Source: CBDCUW01 sp965222745 (GTDB taxonomy: Bacteria > Planctomycetota > Planctomycetia > Pirellulales > Pirellulaceae). Taken from it: a stretch of 64,000 nt of DNA. The stretch covers positions 1,922,001-1,986,000 of the forward strand of contig CBDCUW010000004.1 of assembly GCA_965222745.1 (NCBI GenBank). Reading direction: 5' to 3'. Below the pieces are notes generated by a model that worked only from the letters and a program-made list of their open reading frames with translations, was not told the origin of the DNA and ran no database searches. This document shows, one piece after another, positions 44,910 to 53,435 of this stretch. Every line of letters begins with the position of its first letter. Position 1 is the stretch's first letter. Made by a program: the position numbers and the translations under genes.

Positions 44910-45424
44910 TCCCGCCGCCGTCGAAGAGTTCACAAGAAGCTGATGACGGCCGATTGCCCGGTTGGACCGGAACGCCGCTGCAGGAAAAGAACCGCGGCGC
45001 GATGCTGACCGCGGACGATGTGATTTGCGAAATCGGCAACCGAGACACTTGCGAAGCGGTGTTGATCATCGAACAAGGCGACGTCCAGTTGGTGCGCGTG
45101 GGGCAAGAGGTCGACATGAAACTCGACTCGCGACGCCTGGAATCATTCAGCGGTGCGATCACCGAAAAGTCGAATGAGCCGATGGAAGCCGCGTCGATGT
45201 CGATGTCCAGCCAAACCGGTGGCGACCTGCAAACCGAAATCGATCCCACCACCGGCCAGATCAAACCGCGAAACGTTTCCTATCAAGCTCGCGTTCCGCT
45301 CGATCCATCGGACATTCCCCTGCGTCCTGGTTACCGCGGTTCGGCCAAGATTCATGTCGACCCGATGTCGCTGGGCAGCCGACTGTGGCGCGTGATCGCC
45401 AAGACATTCAATTTTGAACTTTGA
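44906..45424 (+). CDS. Second half of the HlyD domain of the M50 protein, split off
   Basis: 172 residues from a GTG at 44906 that overlaps the TGA of the M50 gene (GTGA). The sequence 'VIPPPSKSSQEADDGRLPGW' followed by 'TGTPLQEKNRGAMLTADDVI' and 'CEAVLIIEQGDVQLVRVGQE' is the second lipoyl/beta-barrel part of an M50-HlyD protein, continuing exactly where the upstream protein stops. It has no signal peptide or membrane helix of its own, so as a separate protein it could not reach the periplasm. The join therefore implies a -1 frameshift during translation, a recent inactivating mutation or a sequencing error. Confidence 0.8.
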   Translation: MIPPPSKSSQEADDGRLPGWTGTPLQEKNRGAMLTADDVICEIGNRDTCEAVLIIEQGDVQLVRVGQEVDMKLDSRRLESFSGAITEKSNEPMEAASMSMSSQTGGDLQTEIDPTTGQIKPRNVSYQARVPLDPSDIPLRPGYRGSAKIHVDPMSLGSRLWRVIAKTFNFEL

Positions 45425-45646
45425 AGCAGACAACCTACGTATCTCTCGTGAATTAGCTATCTACTGATTTGTATCCTTTTTTTTGACCACGAACACCGTC
45501 ACTCGCGTTGCAGCGGTACCACCGTTCGGTACGATAATGTGCCGCGTTTTGGCGAAAACTAGCGGAGTATTTGTGTGCGAGGTGGGCAGCACGCTCAAGA
45601 TGACCTTAACGCCCTCAACCTTTTTGTTACTGTGGCCTGTTGAACT

Positions 45647-45676
45647 TTGACAGGCGATCCGATTTCGAGAATATCT
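45647..45676 (+). promoter_or_regulatory. Candidate promoter of the DUF3467 gene
   Basis: A perfect -35 box TTGACA (45647-45652) is followed after 18 bases by ATATCT (45671-45676), only a weak -10. It lies 26 bases before the ATG at 45702 and downstream of an otherwise empty 220-base stretch. Confidence 0.35.
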
Positions 45677-45701
45677 CAACCTTTTTTGGAGAAACCCACC
45701 C

Positions 45702-46124
45702 ATGGCAGACACCAAGAGCACCGAAGCCGAAAAGCCTCAGGCCGCCGCCGCACCCGCAGCTGCTGAACAAGCTCAAAACCAACAGCAACCTGTTCAGGTT
45801 CAAGTTGAAGATGATCACGCCGTTGCGACGTACGCCAATTTCTGTCGCGTCACCGGTTCGCCCGAGGAACTGATCGTTGACTTTGGACTGAACCCGCAAC
45901 CGATCGGTGTGCCGAAGGACCCGATCCAAGTCAAGCAGCGAATCATCGTGAACTTCTACACCGCCAAGCGACTGCTTGCCGCGCTGCAGATGTCGGTTGC
46001 CCGTCACGAATCGGTTTTCGGCGTTTTGGAAACGGACATCAACAAGCGCGTCCGCCCCGGACTCGGCCAGCCGCAACAAGGCGCCGCACCGCAAGCCGCT
46101 CCTGCAGCTGCAAAAAAGAGCTAG
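45702..46124 (+). CDS. DUF3467-family protein
   Basis: 140 residues, soluble. An Ala/Gln-rich N-terminal tail (MADTKSTEAEKPQAAAAPAA...) precedes the DUF3467 domain, residues about 35-112: 'AVATYANFCRVTGSPEELIV', 'DFGLNPQPIGVPKDPIQVKQ', and 'RIIVNFYTAKRLLAALQMSV'. The C-terminal tail is again Pro/Ala/Gln-rich. Members are small cytoplasmic proteins of unknown function found widely in bacteria. It is monocistronic, with its own promoter candidate and a rho-independent terminator, which suggests steady high expression. Confidence 0.93.
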   Translation: MADTKSTEAEKPQAAAAPAAAEQAQNQQQPVQVQVEDDHAVATYANFCRVTGSPEELIVDFGLNPQPIGVPKDPIQVKQRIIVNFYTAKRLLAALQMSVARHESVFGVLETDINKRVRPGLGQPQQGAAPQAAPAAAKKS

Positions 46125-46154
46125 CATCTTTCCACGCGAAACTCATCCAATCAC

Positions 46155-46186
46155 AAGCCGCGTCGCAATAGCAACGCGGCTTTTTT
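46155..46186 (+). terminator. Rho-independent terminator after DUF3467
   Basis: AAGCCGCGT (46155-46163) pairs with ACGCGGCTT (46174-46182) and is followed by TTTT. Confidence 0.85.
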
Positions 46187-46190
46187 CGTT

Positions 46191-46264
46191 TGTAGGCCGA
46201 CTTGTCCCCAAGTCGGCGATCCTGAATGGGCGTGCGCGCTGACTTGGGGACAAGTCGGCCTACA
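46191..46264. repeat. Palindromic intergenic repeat, copy 4 (overlaps argH stop)
   Basis: Arms 46191-46214 and 46241-46264 form a perfect 24-bp inverted repeat around a 26-base centre. The right arm contains the minus-strand TAG of argH (46260-46262), so the repeat ends the coding sequence and would form a hairpin at the end of its mRNA. Confidence 0.85.
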
Positions 46265-47666
46265 GATTTTTTTTCCAACGGTCGATTTGGCTGCGCACTT
46301 GATCGGGTGCGGTCGAACCGTAGCTGACGAACGCGTCGACGGCACTGCGGCTGCCCAAGCATTGGTAGACCGAATCGTCAATCTCATCAGCGTGACTTTG
46401 TAGCACCTCCAGCGGCAATTCACTCAGCGGCACGTCGCGGGACATCGCTTCGCCGACGATCGCACCGACCAGGTGATGGGCTCGCCGCTGCGGCATCCCC
46501 TTCTTGATCATCCATTCCATCAGCGTGGTGGCATCCAGGTAGCCACGTTCCAATCGAGCGGCAATCGAATCGCGTTGCAACTGGCTGTCGCGAACGATCG
46601 GCGCGGCAAGCTCCAACATCGCGATGACGGTATCGAAAGAATCGAACAGCGGCGGCTTGTCTTCTTGCAGATCACGGTTGTAGGCAAGCGGCAAGTTCTT
46701 CACCAACAACATCAACGTCTGCAGGTTGCCCATCACCCGCGCCGACTTGCCGCGAGTCAATTCCAGTGTGTCGGGATTGACCTTCTGAGGCATGATGCTG
46801 CTGCCGGTACAGAACTCTTGCGGCATTCGAATGAAGTTAAACTCCACCGTGCTCCACAAGATCCATTCCTCCGCCCAGCCGCTCAGGTGGGACGCGATCA
46901 GGGAAAGAACGAACGCGCTTTCCAGCATGAAATCACGATCGCTGCTGGTATCCAAACTGTTCGCCGTCACCCCGTCAAACTCCAACGCCTTTGCCGTTTG
47001 CTGCCGGTCGATTGGCAGCGTCGTGCCGGCAACCGCGGCGACTCCCAGGCTGCATTGGTTGGTGCGGCGGCGACAATCGGCGATCCGCTGCCGATCACGA
47101 TCGAACTTTTCGATGTAAGCCAACCAGTAGTGCGGCGCCAGGACCGGCTGAGCCCGTTGCAGATGCGTGTAGGCGGGCAAGATGACGTCAAAGTCGGCGT
47201 CGCAGCGCTGCAAAAACGACCGTTGCAATTCGGCCAGCCGTGAATCGACTTCGTCCAGCGCCTCGCGGACCCACATTCGCACGTCGGTACTGACCTGGTC
47301 ATTGCGGCTGCGGGCGGTGTGCAGTTTTCGGCCCACATCGCCGATTCGGTCGATCAATGCCTGTTCGACATGCATGTGGATGTCTTCCAGCTCCCTCTGC
47401 ATCGGCAGCCGGTCGGCGTCCAGGTCGGACTCGATTTCTTGCAAAGTGTCGCGAATCTGCCGGAATTCGTCGTCGCTGATCAGCCCCACGCTGGCTAGCA
47501 TTTCAGCATGGGCGATGGAACCGCGAATATCTTGGCGATAAAGTCGTCGGTCGAAGCTGATACTCTCAGCAAACGCCTCCAAACGCTCGTCGGTACTGGC
47601 ATGAAACACGCCACTACGGGAGGGGCTTTTCACAGTTTGACTATCCCGATGGTGATTGGCACTCAA
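46260..47666 (-). CDS. argH: Argininosuccinate lyase
   Basis: 468 residues if started at the TTG at 47666; a GTG at 47633 giving 457 residues is also plausible, since conserved sequence begins at 'SRSGVFHASTDERLEAFAES'. ArgH splits argininosuccinate into arginine and fumarate, the last step of arginine synthesis, as a cytoplasmic homotetramer. The fumarase-superfamily signature GSSIMPQKVNPDT is at about residues 288-300, with the catalytic Ser at 290. The block 'LHTARSRNDQVSTDVRMW' is at 115-132, and the catalytic His region 'YTHLQRAQP' is at 166-174. Full length and intact. The last codons and stop lie in a palindromic repeat. No other arginine gene is near. Confidence 0.97.
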   Translation of the reverse strand: MSANHHRDSQTVKSPSRSGVFHASTDERLEAFAESISFDRRLYRQDIRGSIAHAEMLASVGLISDDEFRQIRDTLQEIESDLDADRLPMQRELEDIHMHVEQALIDRIGDVGRKLHTARSRNDQVSTDVRMWVREALDEVDSRLAELQRSFLQRCDADFDVILPAYTHLQRAQPVLAPHYWLAYIEKFDRDRQRIADCRRRTNQCSLGVAAVAGTTLPIDRQQTAKALEFDGVTANSLDTSSDRDFMLESAFVLSLIASHLSGWAEEWILWSTVEFNFIRMPQEFCTGSSIMPQKVNPDTLELTRGKSARVMGNLQTLMLLVKNLPLAYNRDLQEDKPPLFDSFDTVIAMLELAAPIVRDSQLQRDSIAARLERGYLDATTLMEWMIKKGMPQRRAHHLVGAIVGEAMSRDVPLSELPLEVLQSHADEIDDSVYQCLGSRSAVDAFVSYGSTAPDQVRSQIDRWKKNL

Positions 47667-47777
47667 TAATGCGGTCCGTGGTTATTATCCTTGCAACCGA
47701 GGGGCTGACGACCCCGGAAGAAATTTTGCGGAACGTCTGGAAATCGGCTCCATCTCTCTAACAGACAACCATTCGCC

Positions 47778-50462
47778 ATGCATGTTCGACTGATCTTGAT
47801 CGGTTTGATGATCGCTTCTGGAACGTACCGGGCGGGGGCGGTCGACATTTTTGTCTCGGCGGTCACCGGCCAACCGTACGGTGTGGCATCGATCGAGATT
47901 CCGGTGCAGCCGCCGGTGGTCGGGCGTCAACTGCCGCCGATCAACGTCAGTGGTGAGGAGGGCAGGATTCTTTATCCGATCGCTGACGACGTTCGAGTGA
48001 AGGTTGCCCCGGCGTCCCAACGGCCCGTGCCGCCGGCGGGACGAGGCCGGCTGATCGGCCGCGTGGGCAACCTGATTCGAGAACTGACCGACGGCGACGA
48101 AGAGGTCGAACAAACGGTCACCCGCCGCGTCTCTTTTCTGATTCGCGGCGACGCGCCGGTAAGAGTCCGATTGGACGACGCGGACGGACCCATTGGCCAG
48201 TATGAAATCGTGTCGACCGATGACCCGGCAGCCCGCGATCAACTGCTGGGAAAGTGGTGGACTTCGTACACCGCCGCGGCGCGGCGACAGATCGATGCCG
48301 CCAAGTATCCGGCCGTGGTTGAATCGTACCTGGTCGCCATGCTTTCCGGACGGCTCGGCATGCCGCTGCCCGGTTGGTACACCAACACCGCTCAAGAACA
48401 AGACGAACTGGTCGACACGTTGAAGTTGATCGCTGGAGCACAGGGCGTTGCCGATTCGGTCTTTCGCCGCGCCGCGGCGGGAACGCCGGTACCGGAAAAC
48501 AGCGCCAGCTTGCCTCTGCCCGATCGGCCCGATTGGGCGCCGATGTTTGCATCCCAAAACCTTGGCGGAGTTCCCGTCGAACCGATCGCTACCAGGGTGC
48601 CGCCGGAATGCTTTTATATTCGCTATGGGTCGTTCGCGAACTACCTCTGGTTTCGCGATCTTTCTCAGGAGTACGGCGGCGACATTTCGCGGATGGTGAC
48701 GCTCAGCGGTATCGATGACGATTCGGCCGGCCGCATCGAAACACAACTGCATTTGAAAACAACAGAACTGTCACGAATGCTTGGCGGCACTGTGATCGAA
48801 GACCAGGCGCTGGTCGGGCGCGACCTGTTCCTGTCCGACGGTGCATCGATCGGGGTGTTGATCAAAGCAAAAAACGCGTTTCTGATGCGGACGTCATTGG
48901 CCAACGATCGCACGGCTCTGGCCGGTCATGATGATTCGGTCACGCTGAAAGATATCAAGGTCGCCGGCCGGCCCGTCAGTTTGCTGGCCAGCCCCGATAA
49001 CCGAGTGCGATCGTTCATGGCCGAAGATGGCCAGTACTTCCTGGTCACCAACAGCCGTACTCTGGTCAAACGATTCTTCGAGGTGGGCCAAAGCGGGCGG
49101 TCGCTGGCCGAAACATCGGCGTTTCGATTGTCGCGCCAATTGATGCCGCTACAGCGAAACGACGCGATCTTCGTCTACTTTTCGCCGGCGATGTTGCGGG
49201 GTCTTGTCGATCCGGAGTACTTGATTGAATTGCGACGCCGGCTGACGGCCAAGTCAGAAATCGCGCTGGTCCACCTGGCTCGTTTGGCCGCCGCTGCCGA
49301 GGGCCACGAGATCACGGAAATCGACCAGCTTGTCGCTGCCGGGTTTTTGCCCGATCGATTCGGCCGCCGCCGCGCCGACGGCAGCGGCGTGATCGCCGCG
49401 GGGGATCAAGTCATCGACACGCTGCGCGGCGAGCGAGGTACGTTTTTGCCGATTGCCGATGTCCGTATTGATTCGGTCACCGAGGAGGAAGCGAACTGGT
49501 ACCGGCAGATCGCGGCCCAATACAGCACTCGCTTTCCAACCATCGATCCGATCATGGTGGGCGTCGGGCGCAGCAAGGTCGACGGCGCCCAGGGAATCGA
49601 ACGCGTTACCCTGCATGCTGAAATCGCACCTTGGGAAGCAGAAAAGTACGGCTGGATCGCTCAGCAGTTGGGCCCGCCGACCAACGTTGCCATGAAGTTT
49701 GCTCCCGACGACATCGTTGCCGTTCAAGCTCACGTCGCCTCGCCGCAACTGGGCCCGCCGACACATCTGTTTGCCGCGATCAAGGATACCGTCCCGCCAG
49801 AGCCGGAGGATTTTGAGGGCATCCTGAACATTTACCGGTCGCTGCGTCAAATCCCCGGTTACCTGGGCGCCTGGCCGCAACCAGGTGCGCTTGACCGGTT
49901 GCCGCTGGGACTTGGCCGAGGCACTCCGGTTGGTCCGGGCATGAGCCGGCTGATCGGCGGCCTGTATCGTTACACCGACGGCGGGTTCAGCATCTTGTCG
50001 TTTCAACCAGAGATTCTTCAGAGCAGCCTGCCATTCATCTCGGCAGTCGATGTCGACGATAGCGCCCAGGTTCGAGTTCAAATCGGCAACCTCGCCGGCA
50101 GCCGCATCGAATCCTGGGTCAATTCGCAGCTCTATCAACTGGCCGCCGAAGGAAGCGGAGCTGGGGCCAATTTTCTTGGCTTGTTGTCGCGACAGCTGAA
50201 AGTCGAACCCGAAAACGGATTGATGGCGACCCAGCGAATCTTAGGCGTGCCGCTGCAATGCACGCTCGGCGGCAGGTACCAGTATCAGCCGGAAATTGGT
50301 CAGTGGATCAGCACGGCCTGGCAAAACAACTTCATCACCACAGTGCCGCCGCCAGGATACGTCGCACCGGCAATGAAATGGTTCCGCGGCGCCAACGCCC
50401 AGTTAACGCAGTACGAGGATCGATTGGTCGCCGACGCGGTGATCGACATTCAACGTCAGTGA
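47778..50462 (+). CDS. Large exported protein of unknown function
   Basis: 894 residues with a short signal peptide (MHVRLILIGLMIASGTYRAGA). No membrane helix follows. The N-terminal 110 residues contain 'YGVASIEIPVQPPVVGRQLP'. The middle reads 'PPECFYIRYGSFANYLWFRD', 'YFLVTNSRTLVKRFFEVGQS', and 'LQRNDAIFVYFSPAMLRGLV', a pattern seen in planctomycete secreted proteins that I cannot assign to a named family. The C-terminus has 'YRYTDGGFSILSFQPEILQS' and a beta-rich end. It starts 111 bases after argH diverges and is not in an obvious operon. Codon use is like its neighbours. Confidence 0.85.
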   Translation: MHVRLILIGLMIASGTYRAGAVDIFVSAVTGQPYGVASIEIPVQPPVVGRQLPPINVSGEEGRILYPIADDVRVKVAPASQRPVPPAGRGRLIGRVGNLIRELTDGDEEVEQTVTRRVSFLIRGDAPVRVRLDDADGPIGQYEIVSTDDPAARDQLLGKWWTSYTAAARRQIDAAKYPAVVESYLVAMLSGRLGMPLPGWYTNTAQEQDELVDTLKLIAGAQGVADSVFRRAAAGTPVPENSASLPLPDRPDWAPMFASQNLGGVPVEPIATRVPPECFYIRYGSFANYLWFRDLSQEYGGDISRMVTLSGIDDDSAGRIETQLHLKTTELSRMLGGTVIEDQALVGRDLFLSDGASIGVLIKAKNAFLMRTSLANDRTALAGHDDSVTLKDIKVAGRPVSLLASPDNRVRSFMAEDGQYFLVTNSRTLVKRFFEVGQSGRSLAETSAFRLSRQLMPLQRNDAIFVYFSPAMLRGLVDPEYLIELRRRLTAKSEIALVHLARLAAAAEGHEITEIDQLVAAGFLPDRFGRRRADGSGVIAAGDQVIDTLRGERGTFLPIADVRIDSVTEEEANWYRQIAAQYSTRFPTIDPIMVGVGRSKVDGAQGIERVTLHAEIAPWEAEKYGWIAQQLGPPTNVAMKFAPDDIVAVQAHVASPQLGPPTHLFAAIKDTVPPEPEDFEGILNIYRSLRQIPGYLGAWPQPGALDRLPLGLGRGTPVGPGMSRLIGGLYRYTDGGFSILSFQPEILQSSLPFISAVDVDDSAQVRVQIGNLAGSRIESWVNSQLYQLAAEGSGAGANFLGLLSRQLKVEPENGLMATQRILGVPLQCTLGGRYQYQPEIGQWISTAWQNNFITTVPPPGYVAPAMKWFRGANAQLTQYEDRLVADAVIDIQRQ

Positions 50463-50469
50463 ACCTGGT

Positions 50470-51264
50470 TCAAGCACCCACGTCGATGACTTCGCTGTTG
50501 CGAATTCGATCGGCGATCGCCTCGGCAACCAGTGGATCGGGGCCAAGGTAGGGTGACAGCCGAAAGTCGACGCCCGCGAACTCTTTGGCAACCCGATCGA
50601 CTTGATCGGCGATCGCCTGGAACAATCGGCCGGTGAACAACAGATGAGGGTGGACGATGACGCAATCAAACTTTCCGCTCTGACCGACTTGCCGAAGGAG
50701 ATCGGAAAGCGATGGCTGGGCCATCGCGTAGAAGGCGGTAAACACGTGAGCCAGTCCGCATCGCCTCGAAACCACCTCGCTCAGCAACCGCATGTCGGCT
50801 TGAGCGCACGGGTCTCGGTTACCGCGGCCCACCATCACCAGTGCTGTTCTGGCGGGATCGATCGCCGCTTGCATCGCGGTGGCGGCCACTCGCCGGCCGA
50901 CCAATTCGATCATCGATCGATGCCGCGAGAGGGGACGCGAGAATTTCACCGACACCTGACCGCTTCGCGCCTGGCAACCGGCAATGATTCGCGGGATATC
51001 CTGCTTCGCATGCCCGGCGGCAAACAGCAACAGCGGAGCAACACAAATCCGACTTGCCCCCTCGTCGACCAACTGCTCCCACGCTTCGGTGATCGTCGGC
51101 TGTTGAAACTCCAATGAGCAGGGCCGAACTACGATGGGTGCCAGCCGCTGAGCCAATCGGCTGCTTAACTGAAAAAATTGCCGCGTCGCCTGTTCATCCC
51201 TGCTGCCGTGACCGACAAGGATCACCACAGCCGAAGTGACCGAATCTTCGCGATCGCGAATCAC
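50470..51264 (-). CDS. cbiX: Sirohydrochlorin chelatase, CbiX/SirB type
   Basis: 264 residues from a GTG at 51264 that overlaps the TGA of the upstream gene by four bases. It is the two-domain (long) form. Domain 1 has 'VVILVGHGSRDEQATRQFFQ' (His 19 as metal ligand) and 'VAPLLLFAAGHAKQDIPRII' (second His). Domain 2 has 'ALVMVGRGNRDPCAQADMRL' and 'VIVHPHLLFTGRLFQAIADQ'. The first ligand region of domain 2 has lost the usual HGS. The enzyme inserts cobalt (cobalamin) or iron (siroheme) into sirohydrochlorin in the cytoplasm. No other tetrapyrrole gene is in the window. It is coupled to a heavy-metal-associated protein gene. Confidence 0.92.
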   Translation of the reverse strand: MIRDREDSVTSAVVILVGHGSRDEQATRQFFQLSSRLAQRLAPIVVRPCSLEFQQPTITEAWEQLVDEGASRICVAPLLLFAAGHAKQDIPRIIAGCQARSGQVSVKFSRPLSRHRSMIELVGRRVAATAMQAAIDPARTALVMVGRGNRDPCAQADMRLLSEVVSRRCGLAHVFTAFYAMAQPSLSDLLRQVGQSGKFDCVIVHPHLLFTGRLFQAIADQVDRVAKEFAGVDFRLSPYLGPDPLVAEAIADRIRNSEVIDVGA

Positions 51265-51647
51265 TGCACGAGTTCAGAATCTTTGAAGCCCTCTTGGCCA
51301 AGCAGGTTGATCGCCGCATCCAGGTCGAATCCAGCGTCGTACTTGACGATCACCTGGCGATTGTCAATCGTCCCTTCCTCTTTCTGCGCATCCAATTCCA
51401 CCGACTGAACCAGGTCAGCGCCTTCCAAGATCTGTTTCACGCTGGGATAACACGAAAACTCGCAGTGCATTTGAGGAACGGCCAACACCAACGAACCTGC
51501 TTCGTCCATCACGCGGTGGTCGGATACTGGCGATGGCTCCACCGAAGCCGTCGATGCGACTTCCTTTTCTGGTTCGGGCATCACGGCGATTCCGATCATG
51601 ATTCCGGCTGCGGCCAACACCGCGACGACGTAAGCCATTGCTCTCAT
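51261..51647 (-). CDS. Membrane-anchored heavy-metal-associated (HMA-like) protein
   Basis: 128 residues from the ATG at 51647, preceded by GGAG; the longer frame to 51731 would translate part of an inverted repeat and is rejected. The N-terminus is a signal anchor ('MRAMAYVVAVLAAAGIMIGI'). A Glu/Ser linker follows, then an HMA-like ferredoxin fold ('GSLVLAVPQMHCEFSCYPSV', 'QVIVKYDAGFDLDAAINLLG'). The metal site is MHCEFSC, with three residues between the cysteines (C-x3-C) instead of the usual C-x2-C. It is translationally coupled to cbiX (GTGA overlap), suggesting a metal-supply or sensing role, which is inference. Confidence 0.82.
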   Translation of the reverse strand: MRAMAYVVAVLAAAGIMIGIAVMPEPEKEVASTASVEPSPVSDHRVMDEAGSLVLAVPQMHCEFSCYPSVKQILEGADLVQSVELDAQKEEGTIDNRQVIVKYDAGFDLDAAINLLGQEGFKDSELVQ

Positions 51648-51687
51648 CAATTGGTCTCCGAAAGAAAACTCATTCTGCGTCTGTTGT

Positions 51688-51787
51688 GGCTTTGCCCAAA
51701 AAAGGGGTCTGACCCTTTGGAGGGCGGCCATTTTCTTCGACGATTGTTGTGCCCGGAGAGGGTCAGACCCCTTTTTCGGGCAAAGCC
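51688..51787. repeat. Long inverted repeat with GGGGTCTGACCC core
   Basis: The 29-base arms at 51688-51716 and 51759-51787 differ at one position and enclose 42 bases. Each contains TTTGCCC, an A/T run and GGGGTCTGACCC. It lies between divergent genes (HMA-like protein and BBP7) and could form a large cruciform or mRNA hairpin. A TGCCC-A/T-GGGGTCTGACCC repeat of this kind is common in genomes of this group as far as I recall, but I cannot check it here. Confidence 0.8.
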
Positions 51788-51972
51788 GTCTTTGGTCCTT
51801 ATAGGATCATCGACTCCGAGGAGATCGACAAGCCGAAATCGGATCGTGTTTCACGCCAGAATCGGCTGGGCGGCACATCCCGATTCATCTTGACGCCCCG
51901 CTGACCAATTGCGGACTCTCGCGCAGCAGGAGAGCTGAACTTTAGCAAATCCGTCCGGAAAGTCCGAAATTC

Positions 51973-53292
51973 ATGGAGTTTGCTTTGAATTCCCGTCTCG
52001 TCGTGGCCGCCATCCTCACGCTGCTTGGCGTGCTGCCCGTTTACGCCCAACCGACGGCGAATCCCGCGGTGTGGCAGGGAGGCTATGCACCCACCGTTTT
52101 GGTCAACAACGGTACCCTCTCCGATCCCTACGCCACGATCAACTCACCAACAACGATTCCCCGGCTGGGTGACGGTCTGATCCTGCCCACTTCCTGGTCG
52201 CTGCAAGACCGATTCTGGTATCGAATCGAATACTTGCGCTGGCAAACCGAAGGGATGGACGTGCCAGTGCTGGCAACCACCAGTCCGATCGGCACGGCAC
52301 AAAATCAGGCGGGTGTCCTGGGGGAACCGGATACCCGAGTTCTGTTTGGCGGCGGTGAAATCAACGGCAGTTCGGTCAATGGCTGGCGCACTGGCGGCGG
52401 TTTCTGGTTTCGAGAGGGCCGCTGGGCGATCGAATCGGAGTTTTTTGGGTTGGAGCGGCAGGATGACCGATTCGCTGGCGCGGGCGATGGATCCACGATT
52501 CTCGCTCGACCTTTTTTCAGCACCAACATCGGCAACCAATCGTCACAGCTGATTTCGTATCCGAACGTCGTCTCCGGGAACCTGCGGATCTTCTCAGACA
52601 CCAAGCTTCGTTCGTTCATGATCAACGCCCGCGCCGCCCTGATGCCGGGCCATGCGCCGCCCTGCGATCCCTGTGCGCCTGTGAGCCAACGGGATCGGCT
52701 CGATTGGCTGGCCGGTTTCCGCTATGTCAAACTGGAAGACCGGCTCACCTTCGGCAGCAATCTCACTTCACTGGTTCCCACCGCGCCCGGCTCAATCGTC
52801 CTCTCGGAAGGTTTCGAGACACGAAACGAATTCAGCGGCTTGCAACTCGGCTTTGTCCACCAGATGAATTTTCGGCGGGTGTGGTTGGAATCGTTGTTGC
52901 GCGTCGCGATCGGAAACAACGAACAACGGGTGAGAATCTTCGGCAACTCTTCGATCACCGAAAGTGGCGTGACCAACAACTTCCGCGGTGGACTGTTGGC
53001 CCAAACCACCAACATCGGCGTCTTCCGGCGCGACCAGTTCTCGATGATCCCCGAAGTCGGATTGACTCTGGGCTTCCGGGCCACCAACCGGATTCACGCC
53101 ACCATCGGCTACTCGGTTTTTTACTTTCCCAATGTGGTTCGAGCGGGTGATCAGATCGATACCAGTCTCAATACCAATCTCTTTCCTCCTCCGCTGGCGC
53201 CACCGAGTGGTGCTGCCCGTCCCCGTTTTCGCTTCGTCGAGACCGATTACTGGGCGCACGGGCTGAATCTGGGTGGCGAACTGCGGTTCTAG
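51973..53292 (+). CDS. BBP7-family outer-membrane beta-barrel protein
   Basis: 439 residues with a signal peptide (MEFALNSRLVVAAILTLLGV then LPVYAQ). The mature part is beta-rich: 'WYRIEYLRWQTEGMDVPVLA', 'GVLGEPDTRVLFGGGEINGS', 'VNGWRTGGGFWFREGRWAIE', 'DWLAGFRYVKLEDRLTFGSN' and a C-terminal 'DYWAHGLNLGGELRF', ending in an aromatic residue as outer-membrane barrels do. The pattern fits the BBP7 family of planctomycetes and Legionella. Residues about 227-236 contain CDPCAPV, possibly a surface disulfide. It is probably a porin-like or adhesion barrel. A structured stem-loop follows the stop. Confidence 0.9.
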   Translation: MEFALNSRLVVAAILTLLGVLPVYAQPTANPAVWQGGYAPTVLVNNGTLSDPYATINSPTTIPRLGDGLILPTSWSLQDRFWYRIEYLRWQTEGMDVPVLATTSPIGTAQNQAGVLGEPDTRVLFGGGEINGSSVNGWRTGGGFWFREGRWAIESEFFGLERQDDRFAGAGDGSTILARPFFSTNIGNQSSQLISYPNVVSGNLRIFSDTKLRSFMINARAALMPGHAPPCDPCAPVSQRDRLDWLAGFRYVKLEDRLTFGSNLTSLVPTAPGSIVLSEGFETRNEFSGLQLGFVHQMNFRRVWLESLLRVAIGNNEQRVRIFGNSSITESGVTNNFRGGLLAQTTNIGVFRRDQFSMIPEVGLTLGFRATNRIHATIGYSVFYFPNVVRAGDQIDTSLNTNLFPPPLAPPSGAARPRFRFVETDYWAHGLNLGGELRF

Positions 53293-53330
53293 TGCCCCTC
53301 TCCTAGACGCCCCGTCTACCCCAGGGCACT
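53291..53330 (+). terminator. Two-level stem-loop after BBP7
   Basis: Outer arms AGTGCCC (53291-53297) and GGGCACT (53324-53330) enclose an inner stem TAGACG/CGTCTA (53304-53309/53313-53318). TGTTTTC follows. Overlaps the BBP7 stop and is a likely terminator. Confidence 0.55.
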
Positions 53331-53435
53331 TGTTTTCACAGGCGTGTTGTGAATCATGAACGATTGATTCGCAGCATCGGTGGATCGGTAGTGCCGCCAC
53401 GGCAAGAGATTTTGCCACGATTCCAAACTGGGTAG

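Noticed and set aside
49254..50138. 294-residue minus-strand frame
   Set aside because: Antisense to the 894-residue exported protein and without recognisable features.
51648..51731. 28-residue extension of the HMA-like protein
   Set aside because: It would translate part of an inverted repeat and displace the signal anchor from the N-terminus.
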